DNA of 64,000 bases from Natrinema saccharevitans (GTDB taxonomy: Archaea; Halobacteriota; Halobacteria; Halobacteriales; Natrialbaceae): assembly GCF_001953745.1 (NCBI RefSeq), contig NZ_LWLN01000001.1, positions 1 to 64,000 on the forward strand, in the 5' to 3' direction. Made by a program: the position numbers and the translations under genes. Numbering within the stretch: position 1 is the first letter of the stretch; every line of letters starts with the position of its first letter. The notes under the pieces were generated by a model. The model was not told the origin of the DNA and did not search any database. It was given only the letters and a program-made list of their open reading frames with translations. Shown piece by piece: positions 54,451-62,726 of this stretch.

Positions 54451-55281
54451 ATGGTCCGCCCTGCTGTCATCGCCCACCGCGGCTACGCCGGGATCGCGCC
54501 CGAGAACACGATCGCCGCCGCCGAACGCGCCGCCGCCCGCGACGAGACTGCCATGATCGAGATCGACGTCCGGCCGGCCGCCTGCGGCACCCCGGTGGTC
54601 GTCCACGACGAGCGCCTCGACGGGACTCGCGACGGCCGCCCGCTGACGGACGCGACCGGACTCGTTCGCGAGACGCCCCTCGAGGACCTGCAAGCGACGA
54701 GCGTGTTGGGTACCGACGAGCCGATCCCCTCCCTCGTCGCCCTGCTCGAGGCCGTCCCCGAGTCGATCGGCATCAACGTCGAACTCAAAAGTCCCGGGAC
54801 TGCCGACCGCCGTGTCGGCGAGGCGTTGCCCCCGGACGAACGCGACCGGCGTCGCCGGACGTGGCGGCCGTTCGTCGAATGCGTCGTCGGCGACTGCGAG
54901 GCCTTCGGCGGCGACCTGCTGTTTTCCTCGTTCTGTGAGGGCGCGATCGCAGCGCTGCGCGATGTCGCCGACTACGCCGCCGCGCCGCTGGTCGGCGCGG
55001 ACCTCGCGGCCGGCCTCGAGATCGCGAGCCGCTACGACTGCGAGGCGATCCATCCGCCGCGAACTGCGATTTCCGACGCCGGATCGAGCGAGTCGACGGC
55101 GACCGGGAACGCGGACGACGACGCCGGGGTCGACCTCCTCGAGCGAGCCCACGAGGCGGGGCGGGCGGTCAACGTCTGGACGGTGCGAAACTGGGTCCAG
55201 TTCGACCGGCTCGCGGCCGCCGGCGTCGACGGGATCATCGCCGACTACCCGCGGCTGGGAGCGGCCGCCGGCGACCGATAG
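54451..55281 (+). CDS. Glycerophosphodiester phosphodiesterase
   Basis: A 276-aa GDPD-fold TIM barrel. HRGYAGIAPENTIAA is the signature with the catalytic His. IEIDVRPAACGTPVVVHDERLDGTRDG carries the metal-binding Glu/Asp and second His. Later blocks INVELKSPG, AGRAVNVWTVRNWVQFDRLAAAGVDGIIADYP complete the barrel. It hydrolyses glycerophosphodiesters of lipid origin to glycerol phosphate. ATG 54451 follows a TATA box. No signal peptide is seen. Confidence 0.92.
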   Translation: MVRPAVIAHRGYAGIAPENTIAAAERAAARDETAMIEIDVRPAACGTPVVVHDERLDGTRDGRPLTDATGLVRETPLEDLQATSVLGTDEPIPSLVALLEAVPESIGINVELKSPGTADRRVGEALPPDERDRRRRTWRPFVECVVGDCEAFGGDLLFSSFCEGAIAALRDVADYAAAPLVGADLAAGLEIASRYDCEAIHPPRTAISDAGSSESTATGNADDDAGVDLLERAHEAGRAVNVWTVRNWVQFDRLAAAGVDGIIADYPRLGAAAGDR

Positions 55282-55343
55282 CGTCGCCGTCCCGCGAACG
55301 GCCCTCGAACGGTACAAGTATCGCCTGCAGGCGCACCGGACAC

Positions 55344-55350
55344 TTTGATA
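55344..55350 (+). promoter_or_regulatory. TATA-like box of the cytochrome oxidase operon
   Basis: TTTGATA lies about 29 bp upstream of the 37-codon leader ORF, so the transcript would start near its ATG. A short inverted repeat TACGA/TCGTA follows directly. Confidence 0.45.
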
Positions 55351-55375
55351 CGACGAATCGTACTGAGGTAGCGGT

Positions 55376-55489
55376 ATGGTCTCCGTCGCGCCCTCGCCGT
55401 TTCGTCGGTTCCGGCACGTCGTGACCGTTTCCGATCACGTCGCCGTCAGTGATCTCGCCCGACGGATCGATCGGGTGGTGAGCAGATGA
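55376..55489 (+). CDS. 37-aa leader peptide ORF overlapping coxAC
   Basis: ATG 55376 opens a 37-codon frame (MVSVAPSPFRRFRHVVTVSD, then DLARRIDRVVSR) whose TGA at 55487-55489 overlaps the coxAC ATG at 55486 (ATGA). A TATA-like box about 29 bp upstream places the transcript start at this ATG, so translation of coxAC likely couples to it. The peptide is Arg- and Val-rich with no known motif. It may be a real small protein or a translation leader. It is too short for confident calling from composition alone. Confidence 0.45.
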   Translation: MVSVAPSPFRRFRHVVTVSDHVAVSDLARRIDRVVSR

Positions 55490-57954
55490 GCGATTTCCCG
55501 CCGCGAACGACGGTCAAGCGGTGGCTGGTCACGACCAATCACAAGGACGTGGGACTGCTCTATCTGGCGACGGCGATTTTCTTCCTCCTGGCCGGCGGGA
55601 TCCTCGCGTTGCTGTTCCGCGCGCACCTGTGGCAAGCCGGCGGCACCGGTCTCCTGACGAACACCCAGTACAATCAGTCGGTCTCGATCCACGGCCTCCT
55701 GATGGTGTTCTGGTTCATCTCACCGCTCGGTTTCGCCTTCGCGAACTATCTGGTTCCCTTACAGATCGGTGCGAACGATCTGGCGTTTCCCAGGCTGAAC
55801 GCGTTGAGCTACTGGTTTTACCTGTTCTCGGGACTTCTCGTCCTGTTCTCGTTCTTCCAGGGGACGACGTGGGCCAACGGCTGGTATATGTACGCCCCGC
55901 TGAACGTCCCGATCTACAACCCCGGCTACACGCTGACGATGGGCGGGAACACGACGATCCTGGCCCTGACGCTGTTCGTCATGTCGACCACCCTCAGCAC
56001 GGTGAACTTCCTGACGACGATCCACACCTGTCGCGCCGAGGGGCTCGGTCTCTGGAATATGCCGCTTTTCACGTGGGGGACGCTGCTGACCGTCTGGATG
56101 ATGCTCTTTGCCTTCGCGGCGCTGCTGGCCGCGATGATCCTGCTGTTGACCGACCGGCTCCTGCTGACCCAGTACTTCGGCACCGATCAGGGCTCGAGCC
56201 TGCTGTGGGGCCATCTGTTCTGGTTCTTCGGCCATCCGGAGGTGTACATCGTCTTCTTCCCCGCGTTGGGGATCATGTTCGAGACCGTCCAGACGTTTAC
56301 CGGCCGGCGGTTAGTCGGCCGGAAGTGGGTCATCATCGCGATGGTGCTGGTCGCGGTCCAGTCTTTTCTGGTCTGGATGCATCACATGTTTCTGACGACG
56401 ATCAACCTCCCGATCAAGACGCTCTTTATGGCCACGACGATCGGGATTTCGCTGCCGTTCGATCTGATGGTGTTCTCGTTGATCTACACCATGGTCAAGG
56501 GCCGCGTGCGGTTTACCACGCCGTTTCTCTTCACGATGGGGGCGCTCGTGTTGTTCATCATCGGCGGCATCACGGGCGTGTTCCTCGGCGCGGTCGTGTT
56601 GGACTACGAGTTCCGTGGCACCTACTGGGTCGTCGCCCACTTCCACTACGTGATGGTCGCCGGCGTCACGGCACTGATCGGCGGCCTCTACTACTGGTGG
56701 CCGAAGATGACCGGGAAGATGTACTCCGAACGACTCGGGAAACTCAGCTTCGCCGTCTACTTCGTCGGCTTCAACCTGCTGTACTTCCCGATGTTCATCG
56801 CCTGGGAGACGCCCCGGCGGGTCTTCCACTACGGCGAGGGCGCACAGCTCTACCACCAGCTGGCGACCGTCGGCGCGTTCGTCCTCGGGACGTCGGTCCT
56901 GTTGGTTCTCGTCACGCTCGCGAAGAGTCTGGTCTCGGGTCCCGACGCGCCCGATAACCCGTGGGCGTACGCCCGGACCGCCGAATGGGCGACGACCTCG
57001 CCCCCGCCGCTCGAGAACTGGCCCGACCGACCCAGCTACGCCTCCGGCACACTCGAGTTCGTCGACGACGCGACGGCGGCCGACGGCGGGGCGGTCGCCC
57101 ACGAACGAACGGGACAGGCGGACGCGCTCGAGGGGGACCACGAGGACCACGCGAGCATCTGGCCGTTCGGGATCGGCGTCGGGATCTTCGTCACGTTCCT
57201 GGGGCTATCCGGGCTGACGCCGTACGTGGCCTCGTTCGCGGCCGCACGCGGTGCGGACTTTCCCGGCTCGGTCGCCGGTTCGGCGAACGTCATCTATCCC
57301 GCGATCTCGCTGATCGGCGTCGCGGTCCTCGGCTACTCGCTCTTCGAGTACGGCCGCGAGCGGTTCGACGCCCCCGAGATGGCGATCGCCGAGCGCTGGC
57401 CGTTCGAGGACGTCGGAACGACCAAGACCGGCGTCTGGTTCTTCCTCGCCTCGGACGTGGTCGTCTTCGGTGCCGTCATCGGCGCGTATCTGTTCATGCG
57501 ACTTCACAACGGCTGGGGCAGCTTCGAGACCGTCCCGCCGTCGGCGACGATCGGTCTGGTCAACACCTACGTCCTGCTGACCTCGAGTTTCACGGTCGTG
57601 CTGGCGCTGGTGATGGCCGAACGCGGGAACAAACGCGGCCTGCTGGCCTCGATGGGGGCCACGCTCGCGCTCGGACTCCTGTTTCTCGGGATCAAAGGCT
57701 ACGAGTGGAACTACGAGTTCTCCCACGGGATCTACTGGTTCACCGACCTCGAGTACTCGCTGTATTTCGTGACGACCGGCCTGCACGCCTTCCACGTCAT
57801 CCTCGGGCTGCTCATCGCGGGGTTCATGATTTATCGGACTCTCTCGGTCGACGCCTACCTCACGGATCACCGGCCGGTGGAGTACTTCGGGCTCTACTGG
57901 CACTTCGTCGACATCGTCTGGGTGTTCCTGTTCCCGATCTTCTACCTGCTGTAG
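55486..57954 (+). CDS. coxAC: Cytochrome c oxidase subunit I + III fusion
   Basis: An 822-aa fused heme-copper oxidase. Subunit I (residues 1 to about 560) has heme a His69 (SIHGLLMVFW), CuB His250 and Tyr254 in WGHLFWFFGHPEVYIVFF, CuB His299/His300 in WMHHMF, and heme a3/a His385 and His387 in AHFHYVMV. Subunit III follows (about 560-822): TKTGVWFFLASDVVVFGAVIGAYLFM, FHVILGLLIAGFMIYR and a C-terminal WHFVDIVWVFLFPIFYLL. The GHPEVY form marks an A-type oxidase. No subunit II gene is in the window. It is preceded by a coupled 37-codon ORF and followed by a convergent toxin gene. Confidence 0.93.
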   Translation: MSDFPPRTTVKRWLVTTNHKDVGLLYLATAIFFLLAGGILALLFRAHLWQAGGTGLLTNTQYNQSVSIHGLLMVFWFISPLGFAFANYLVPLQIGANDLAFPRLNALSYWFYLFSGLLVLFSFFQGTTWANGWYMYAPLNVPIYNPGYTLTMGGNTTILALTLFVMSTTLSTVNFLTTIHTCRAEGLGLWNMPLFTWGTLLTVWMMLFAFAALLAAMILLLTDRLLLTQYFGTDQGSSLLWGHLFWFFGHPEVYIVFFPALGIMFETVQTFTGRRLVGRKWVIIAMVLVAVQSFLVWMHHMFLTTINLPIKTLFMATTIGISLPFDLMVFSLIYTMVKGRVRFTTPFLFTMGALVLFIIGGITGVFLGAVVLDYEFRGTYWVVAHFHYVMVAGVTALIGGLYYWWPKMTGKMYSERLGKLSFAVYFVGFNLLYFPMFIAWETPRRVFHYGEGAQLYHQLATVGAFVLGTSVLLVLVTLAKSLVSGPDAPDNPWAYARTAEWATTSPPPLENWPDRPSYASGTLEFVDDATAADGGAVAHERTGQADALEGDHEDHASIWPFGIGVGIFVTFLGLSGLTPYVASFAAARGADFPGSVAGSANVIYPAISLIGVAVLGYSLFEYGRERFDAPEMAIAERWPFEDVGTTKTGVWFFLASDVVVFGAVIGAYLFMRLHNGWGSFETVPPSATIGLVNTYVLLTSSFTVVLALVMAERGNKRGLLASMGATLALGLLFLGIKGYEWNYEFSHGIYWFTDLEYSLYFVTTGLHAFHVILGLLIAGFMIYRTLSVDAYLTDHRPVEYFGLYWHFVDIVWVFLFPIFYLL

Positions 57955-58010
57955 GCGGCCGGACCGCTTTCGTCCCTCGTCCACTATCGACCGGCGGCGA
58001 ACGCTTCGTT

Positions 58011-58340
58011 TCACCCGAGATAGCGTTTCAGTTCGTCGATGACCCGCTCAATGAACGACTCCGTGACTCGGCCTTGCCACGCGATCAGGTCCTCTCGGCG
58101 GGGGGAGTGAACTGCCCACGGGGAGACGAATGACTCGCACGGAACGCCGCCGACCTCCCAGACGTCTGAACGAAGAGGGAGCGAACGATCGTACTGCTTG
58201 GTGGAGACGGCGACCGCGAGGAACTGTTCTCCGTCGAACGGATGCGTTTCATTGCTCACTATCAGCCACGGTCGCTGCTTCTCCGTCCCGAGTTTGAACG
58301 GGTCGTGACTCCGAACGACGTCACCCCGTTCCGGTTCCAT
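58011..58340 (-). CDS. PemK/MazF-like toxin
   Basis: A 109-aa PemK/MazF-fold RNase. RGDVVRSHDPFKLGTEKQRPWLIVSNETHPF is the N-terminal signature (GDVVxVxxxxxxG.KxRPxLVVS). VAVSTKQYDRSLPLR and the helix SPRREDLIAWQGRVTESFIERVIDELKRYLG complete it. The ATG lies 3 bp after the stop of the preceding wHTH gene, which would supply the antitoxin. The toxin cuts RNA in known relatives. The conserved active-site residues cannot be judged fully without alignment. Confidence 0.8.
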   Translation of the reverse strand: MEPERGDVVRSHDPFKLGTEKQRPWLIVSNETHPFDGEQFLAVAVSTKQYDRSLPLRSDVWEVGGVPCESFVSPWAVHSPRREDLIAWQGRVTESFIERVIDELKRYLG

Positions 58341-58343
58341 CGA

Positions 58344-58718
58344 TCAACCGTCCTCCCCGTCGCTTCGTTCGCTCGGATGGGGCGTCTCCGGAGCGGCGGC
58401 CTGCCACTCGTCGGGATCGATGCCGCCGTCCGCTTCGTCGAGTCGATCCGTCGCAGCGTGGAGGTCGTACGCGGCGGCCACTCGATCGCGATCCGCCACG
58501 ATCGCCCAGTACTCTCCCTTGTGTCGAACCAGATCACGATCTTTCAACCGTGAGAGCGCCGTCCCGACGGTGGTCGGATCTTCGTCGATGGCAGTCGCGA
58601 TTTCCGACCGGGTGAACGCCTTGTCCCGCCGATCGGAGAGGTACCTGACTACCCGTTCCGGGACGCTTGCCCTGTTCGGAAGGTTCCCGGATTCGAAGTC
58701 GTCGATACTCACCGGCAT
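58344..58718 (-). CDS. Winged-helix DNA-binding protein, likely antitoxin of the MazF-like toxin
   Basis: A 124-aa protein from ATG 58718 (MPVSIDDFESGNLPNRASV). A winged helix spans about 20-65: ASVPERVVRYLSDRRDKAFTRSEIATAIDEDPTTVGTALSRLKDRDLVRHKGEYWAIVADRD. An acidic, disordered tail with DGGIDPDEWQAAAPE follows. It lies 3 bp before the toxin gene and is co-transcribed. This is not the usual AbrB/MazE antitoxin, so the pair is a non-classical arrangement. It probably represses its own operon and blocks the toxin through its acidic tail, by inference. Confidence 0.7.
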   Translation of the reverse strand: MPVSIDDFESGNLPNRASVPERVVRYLSDRRDKAFTRSEIATAIDEDPTTVGTALSRLKDRDLVRHKGEYWAIVADRDRVAAAYDLHAATDRLDEADGGIDPDEWQAAAPETPHPSERSDGEDG

Positions 58719-58858
58719 GGGACGTACTTGGTGTGCGCCCGTAATCAGTGTACTGCTAGAATGAATCACCACTCCGGCCAAGCGTCAGCGCGTAGGACGG
58801 CCGTGTTCAGTCCAGTAGATCAGTCGGATACAAGTCGGTCTCGACCCTACGTGACCGT

Positions 58859-59626
58859 ATGCAACTCTCGAGCGTCGTCGATCGACTCGACGAGGAGCTG
58901 CGAACCGCCGACTACGCCGACGTCGACGCCAGCGCCAACGGCCTGCAGGTCGGGCCCGACGAGGCCGAGATCGAACGGGCCGCGTTCGCCGTCGACGGCG
59001 TCCGCGAGACGGTCGACCGGGCGATCGAGGCCGACGCGGACCTGCTGGTCGTCCACCACGGGCTCTCGTGGGGCGGCTTCGACCGCGTGACCGGCCGGAC
59101 CTACGACCGGATCGCCCCGCTGATCGAGAACGACCTCGCGCTGTACGTCTCCCATCTCCCGCTGGACGGCCACCCGGAACTGGGCAACGCCGCCGGCGTC
59201 GCCGACCTGCTCGCCCTCGAGAACCGCTCGCCCTTCGGCGACCACGGCCCCGAACACGTCGGCCAGCGCGGGACGGCTGCCGACCCCTACGCGCCCGCCG
59301 ACCTGCGCGACCGCCTCGAGACCAACCTCGAGACCGGCGGCCAGCCGGTCCAGCACCTCGACTTCGGCCCCGACGCGATCGAAGACGTCGCGATCGTCAC
59401 CGGCAGCGGCACCGACTGGCTCGACGAGGCCGTCGCTGCCGGCGCGGACGCGCTGGTGACCGGCGAAGGGAAAGGGAAGGTCTATCACGAAGCCCGAGAG
59501 GCCGGGATCCACGTCTTCCTCGCGGGCCACTACGCGACCGAGACCTTCGGCGTGCGATCCCTGCAGGAGTTCGTCGAAGAGTGGGGCCTCGAGACGACGT
59601 ACCTCGAGGCCCCGACGGGGCTCTGA
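58859..59626 (+). CDS. Nif3-like dinuclear metal-centre protein
   Basis: A 255-aa Nif3/DUF34 protein. ANGLQVGPDEAEIERAAFAVDGV, LLVVHHGLSWGG (metal-binding HH), LYVSHLPLDGHPELGNAAGVA, then the C-terminal DALVTGEGKGKVYHEAREAGIHVFLAGHYATETFGV (metal-binding H and E). Residues form two lobes with a dinuclear metal site. Roles proposed include GTP cyclohydrolase-like activity and metal handling, unproven. ATG 58859; only 77 bp separate it from the antitoxin region. Confidence 0.9.
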   Translation: MQLSSVVDRLDEELRTADYADVDASANGLQVGPDEAEIERAAFAVDGVRETVDRAIEADADLLVVHHGLSWGGFDRVTGRTYDRIAPLIENDLALYVSHLPLDGHPELGNAAGVADLLALENRSPFGDHGPEHVGQRGTAADPYAPADLRDRLETNLETGGQPVQHLDFGPDAIEDVAIVTGSGTDWLDEAVAAGADALVTGEGKGKVYHEAREAGIHVFLAGHYATETFGVRSLQEFVEEWGLETTYLEAPTGL

Positions 59627-59756
59627 CCGCCGTCCGTCGATAGGGATACCCGTACCTGTCGGAACCGATGCGTGAGCCGACGAACCGATCCCAATCGGCA
59701 GTTGCGAACGCGGACGCGGCCATACTTTTTCGTTCGATCGGCCGGCATTCGTGTCT

Positions 59757-60041
59757 ATGGACATTGATATCGAGGCGTTCTTTTCCGAACCAGGCGGCTG
59801 GGAGGAGGCGCGGATATCCATCGGTAGTTCGATCGCCTTCTTCGGGATCTATGCGTGCTTCGAACTCCTGTACAACAGCGGTTCACTCTCGTTGCTGGTT
59901 TTCGGAAGCGCGACGGCTCTGTCCGGTACCGCGGAACTGTTGCCGAAGAACCGACGGCGATCCGCGATCGTCCTCCGGGTAACGGCGATCGTGCTGCTCG
60001 TCGCGCTGATCGCAGTGGCGCTTCGCTCGCTGCTGTGGTGA
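59757..60041 (+). CDS. Small membrane protein
   Basis: A 94-aa protein from ATG 59757 (MDIDIEAFFSEPGGWEE). Two to three TM segments: about 22-42 (SIGSSIAFFGIYACFELLY), 45-62 and 74-92 (AIVLRVTAIVLLVALIAVALRSLL). A TATA-like CATACTTTTTCG (about 59721-59732) sits 30 bp upstream of the ATG. No motif recognised; a membrane protein of unknown role. A GTG at 59751 would add two residues. Confidence 0.55.
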   Translation: MDIDIEAFFSEPGGWEEARISIGSSIAFFGIYACFELLYNSGSLSLLVFGSATALSGTAELLPKNRRRSAIVLRVTAIVLLVALIAVALRSLLW

Positions 60042-60107
60042 TTCGACTCGAGGCTGGTCGACGCGTCCGGAATGGGTGAACCCCCTCTTTCAGGTATCCT
60101 TACCGTT

Positions 60108-60353
60108 ATGTCACGCCCGTCGAAACGACGCCTCGTGACTTCACCACAGACGCCACTCTCGGTTTCGACCGACGTGGAAGACGGTGCCAGAATCGCCGCG
60201 ATCCACCTCGTCTGGGGCGCTATCGCCGCCGTTTTCGCCCACGGAATCGGCAACGTCGGCGGCCCCGGCAGCCTCTTCACTGCGATCGGCCCGCAACTCG
60301 ATGCGCTCTTCGCGCTGACCGGACTGCTCAACGCCGTTCTCTATCTCCTGTAG
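60108..60353 (+). CDS. Small hydrophobic protein of unknown function
   Basis: An 81-aa protein from ATG 60108 (MSRPSKRRLVTSPQTPLSV), with a charged N-terminus and a hydrophobic C-terminal half: GARIAAIHLVWGAIAAVFAHGI, then ALFALTGLLNAVLYLL. Two TM helices are likely. It begins 66 bp after the previous small membrane gene, so they may share a transcript. An in-frame GTG/ATG further upstream (60072) would add a less protein-like stretch. Function unknown. Confidence 0.5.
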   Translation: MSRPSKRRLVTSPQTPLSVSTDVEDGARIAAIHLVWGAIAAVFAHGIGNVGGPGSLFTAIGPQLDALFALTGLLNAVLYLL

Positions 60354-60573
60354 CGCACCGTCGACTACTGGCAGCAGGTCGCCGCGTAACCGCTCGAGTC
60401 CGCGGGCCGCTCAATCCAGAGTCGCGACGGTGAAACCGCTGGCTCCGGACGCGTGGACACGAGCGACGACCACGATCGCGGCGGCGACGCCGCTGGTCGG
60501 CCTCTCGGGCGCGACGTGAGACGAGACCCGCTCGTGAAGCGAACTCGAGGGATAGTCACACGGCCGCCGGCGC

Positions 60574-60981
60574 TCACTCGAGATCGTCGTCGTAGGTCCG
60601 ATAGGTCGCCGAACCAACGTCGATCCGGACCAGCCGGTTGTCGGCGTAGGCGTCCTGATCGGCGTCGTACTTCGCGTTGATCCGGCGGCGGGCCGCGTCG
60701 GTCGCGGCCGTGTCGTCGACGACCGTCGCCGTCCCCAGCAGCGTCACCATCCATCGCGCGTGGCCGTCCTCGTCTTGCTGGATCGAGAGCGCGACCCGCG
60801 GGTTCTCCCCGACGTTCGCCAGCTTCCGCCCCGTCGTGACGACCTCGACGACGTCCTCGTCGGCGAGGTAGTGGTACCAGACCGGCGCGACGTGGGGCCG
60901 TCCGTCGGCGCAGGTCCCGAAGTGGGCCATCAGCCGCTCGTCCTCGAGCAACCGCTCGGCTTCGGGTGGAACGGTGGACAC
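60574..60981 (-). CDS. Pyridoxamine 5'-phosphate oxidase-like FMN/F420-binding protein
   Basis: A 135-aa split-barrel protein. LMAHFGTCADGRPHVAPVWYHYLADEDVVEVVTTGRKLANVGENPRVALSIQQDEDGHARWMVTLLGTATVV is the family core with strands and flavin/F420-binding residues. GTG 60981 (VSTVPPEAERLLEDERL) is preferred: a TATA-like CCCTTATG lies about 28 bp upstream and itself contains the alternative ATG 61008, which would then lie outside the transcript. The family includes FMN-binding oxidases and F420-binding reductases; the cofactor is not decided here. Confidence 0.78.
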   Translation of the reverse strand: MSTVPPEAERLLEDERLMAHFGTCADGRPHVAPVWYHYLADEDVVEVVTTGRKLANVGENPRVALSIQQDEDGHARWMVTLLGTATVVDDTAATDAARRRINAKYDADQDAYADNRLVRIDVGSATYRTYDDDLE

Positions 60982-61230
60982 GCGTGCAGTACCCACGGAC
61001 GGAGACATAAGGGACCCACATGATCGTGCCGGTCACGTCCCACTTGTGCCCCCGGCTGCCACACCGTTCGTTAGCACCTCGTCCCTGACGGGACGTATTC
61101 GGGAGTCCCTGCCATGCCCCGATCGACCGCCGTCGCGGCCCGGAACCAGCGACCGACGAGATCGCCGTCTGCGATGCCGATTCGCGGGCCGACGGCCCTC
61201 GTTGAGACGCCGTCGTGGCCGCCGAGTCGT

Positions 61231-61911
61231 TCAGTCGGCCGCTCGGAGCCGCTCGAGGTCGAGTCGCAAGTAGTGACCCAGCGTCACTGTCAGCCCCAGG
61301 TCGGCGATCCGGCGGCCGGAACTCTCGACCAGCACCGTCCGCCGGTAGCCAGTCGGGTAGCTGGCGGCCAGCCGCCGGCTGAACGCCGTGGCCTCGTTTG
61401 GCACGTCGGGAAAACCGCCGACGTCCTCGAAGGCCCGCCGGTGGACCAGACAGCTGAACCCGGTCAGGATTGGCCGCTCGAGCCGCGAGAAGCCGTGATT
61501 GATCGTCGCTTCCACGAGCTTTGCACGCCGCGGGCCGGTGATCCGACAGTAGGAACTGGCCGCTGCCAGCTTCTTGCGCTCGACGAATCCCAACAGTTCG
61601 GTCAGGTACGTCGCCCAGACACGCGTGTCAGCGTCGATAAAGGCCAGCCACTCGCCGTCGGCGCGCTCGGCCCCGAGGTTCCGGGCCGTAGCGATACTGT
61701 GGCCGCCCTCCTGGACCACCGCCGCGCCGTACTCGCGGGCGATCTCGCGGGTGTCGTCGCTCGAGTCGCCGTCGACGACCAGTACCTCGTACTCGTAGGC
61801 CGTGTCCAGCGCGGCCAGACTCGCGAGGGTCCCCCGCAGGTAGTCGCTCTCGTTTCGCGCCGGTACCACGAAACTCACGTCGACCGCGTCGTCGCCTCCA
61901 GCGCCCGTCAT
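61231..61911 (-). CDS. GT2 family glycosyltransferase
   Basis: A 226-aa GT2 enzyme from ATG 61911 (MTGAGGDDAVDVSFVVPARNE). VVDGDSSDDTREIA, WLAFIDADTRVW (DAD metal-binding), GPRRAKLVEATINHGFSRLERPILTGFSCLVHRRAFEDVGGFPDVPNEATAFSRRL and a C-terminal LGLTVTLGHYLRLDLERLR. A longer frame to 62010 exists. No TM helix. It lies apart from the polysaccharide locus and may serve a separate glycosylation step. Donor and acceptor unknown. The gap 61009-61230 has nothing recognisable. Confidence 0.83.
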   Translation of the reverse strand: MTGAGGDDAVDVSFVVPARNESDYLRGTLASLAALDTAYEYEVLVVDGDSSDDTREIAREYGAAVVQEGGHSIATARNLGAERADGEWLAFIDADTRVWATYLTELLGFVERKKLAAASSYCRITGPRRAKLVEATINHGFSRLERPILTGFSCLVHRRAFEDVGGFPDVPNEATAFSRRLAASYPTGYRRTVLVESSGRRIADLGLTVTLGHYLRLDLERLRAAD

Positions 61912-62044
61912 CGTCTTACTCGAGCCCTCTCTTGGGCGACTTCTCAAGCTATCGGAGTCCGACCGCTCGGAGAGAGCCGTGGGACCGTGGCCCGTGCGAA
62001 TTACTTTCAACTATCGACTCCCGGAGAACATGTCTATCATGAAC

Positions 62045-62053
62045 TTTTATAAT
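62045..62053 (+). promoter_or_regulatory. Strong TATA box with a leadered transcript
   Basis: TTTTATAAT, the best TATA box of the region, lies 109 bp before the small gene at 62162. Transcription would start near 62078 and leave a leader of about 80 nt. The leader holds an eight-codon ORF from ATG 62082 (MSVVHVRA). Confidence 0.55.
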
Positions 62054-62161
62054 CCTGGAGTTGGTACGGTGGAGTAAGCAATGTCGGTCGTACACGTACG
62101 CGCCTGAATCAGTCGCTGACGACGAGTACCGATTTTCGACGACAGACACAACCCGACCGAC

Positions 62162-62368
62162 ATGAGCACCCAACACCTCACTCGACCCGACGCCGAACCG
62201 ACGCCCGACCGCACCCGATCCACACCCTCGAGTACCCTCGAGGACCCCCGGACCGCGACCGACCGCGCGCCGCGGACGTTCTCCCACCGCGATGGGGGGC
62301 GACTCGAGAACCTGATCGACGAGTGGAACTCGGCTTTCGCCAACGCCGGGGGCGACGAAGCGGCGTAA
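62162..62368 (+). CDS. Small acidic protein, unknown function
   Basis: A 68-aa protein: MSTQHLTRPDAEPTPDRTRS, a Thr/Asp/Arg-rich disordered middle, and a short helix-like end FSHRDGGRLENLIDEWNSAFANAGGDEAA that looks conserved. Its sharp acidic bias and strong promoter support a real gene. No family is recognised. The segment 62369-62726 downstream holds no supportable gene. Confidence 0.55.
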   Translation: MSTQHLTRPDAEPTPDRTRSTPSSTLEDPRTATDRAPRTFSHRDGGRLENLIDEWNSAFANAGGDEAA

Positions 62369-62726
62369 TCGCTCGAGCGAGTCCTAATCCAAACCGTCTT
62401 TGGAGCGACGCGCGTAGCCTCGCGTGGCCGATGACGATCCACTCGCTCCGAACCGGACTCGGCACCCGGTGACGACGAGCCCTATGAGTGCCGAGGCCAT
62501 CGATTTCCGGAAAGAAATCCTGTTCGGGCCTCGATCGGCGAGTCGGTGCCCGGTATCGGGTCGGTAGCCGATCGAAAGCAGTGACTCGAGAGGAATCCGC
62601 GGGTAGCGGCCGTGTGAACGTTTACGATCCCAGACACGGTGTGACGACTGTCCGGAACGACAGACAGTACGGGGGTTTCGGCGGTTAGGAGGTGTCGTTA
62701 TTACCGGCTGTAGCTCATGGTTGGCA
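62369..62726. other. Intergenic stretch without a supportable gene
   Basis: About 358 bp between the small acidic gene and the MIP channel. Open frames here (for example 62488-62688 plus) have weak composition and no recognisable product. No RNA fold was recognised. Confidence 0.4.
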
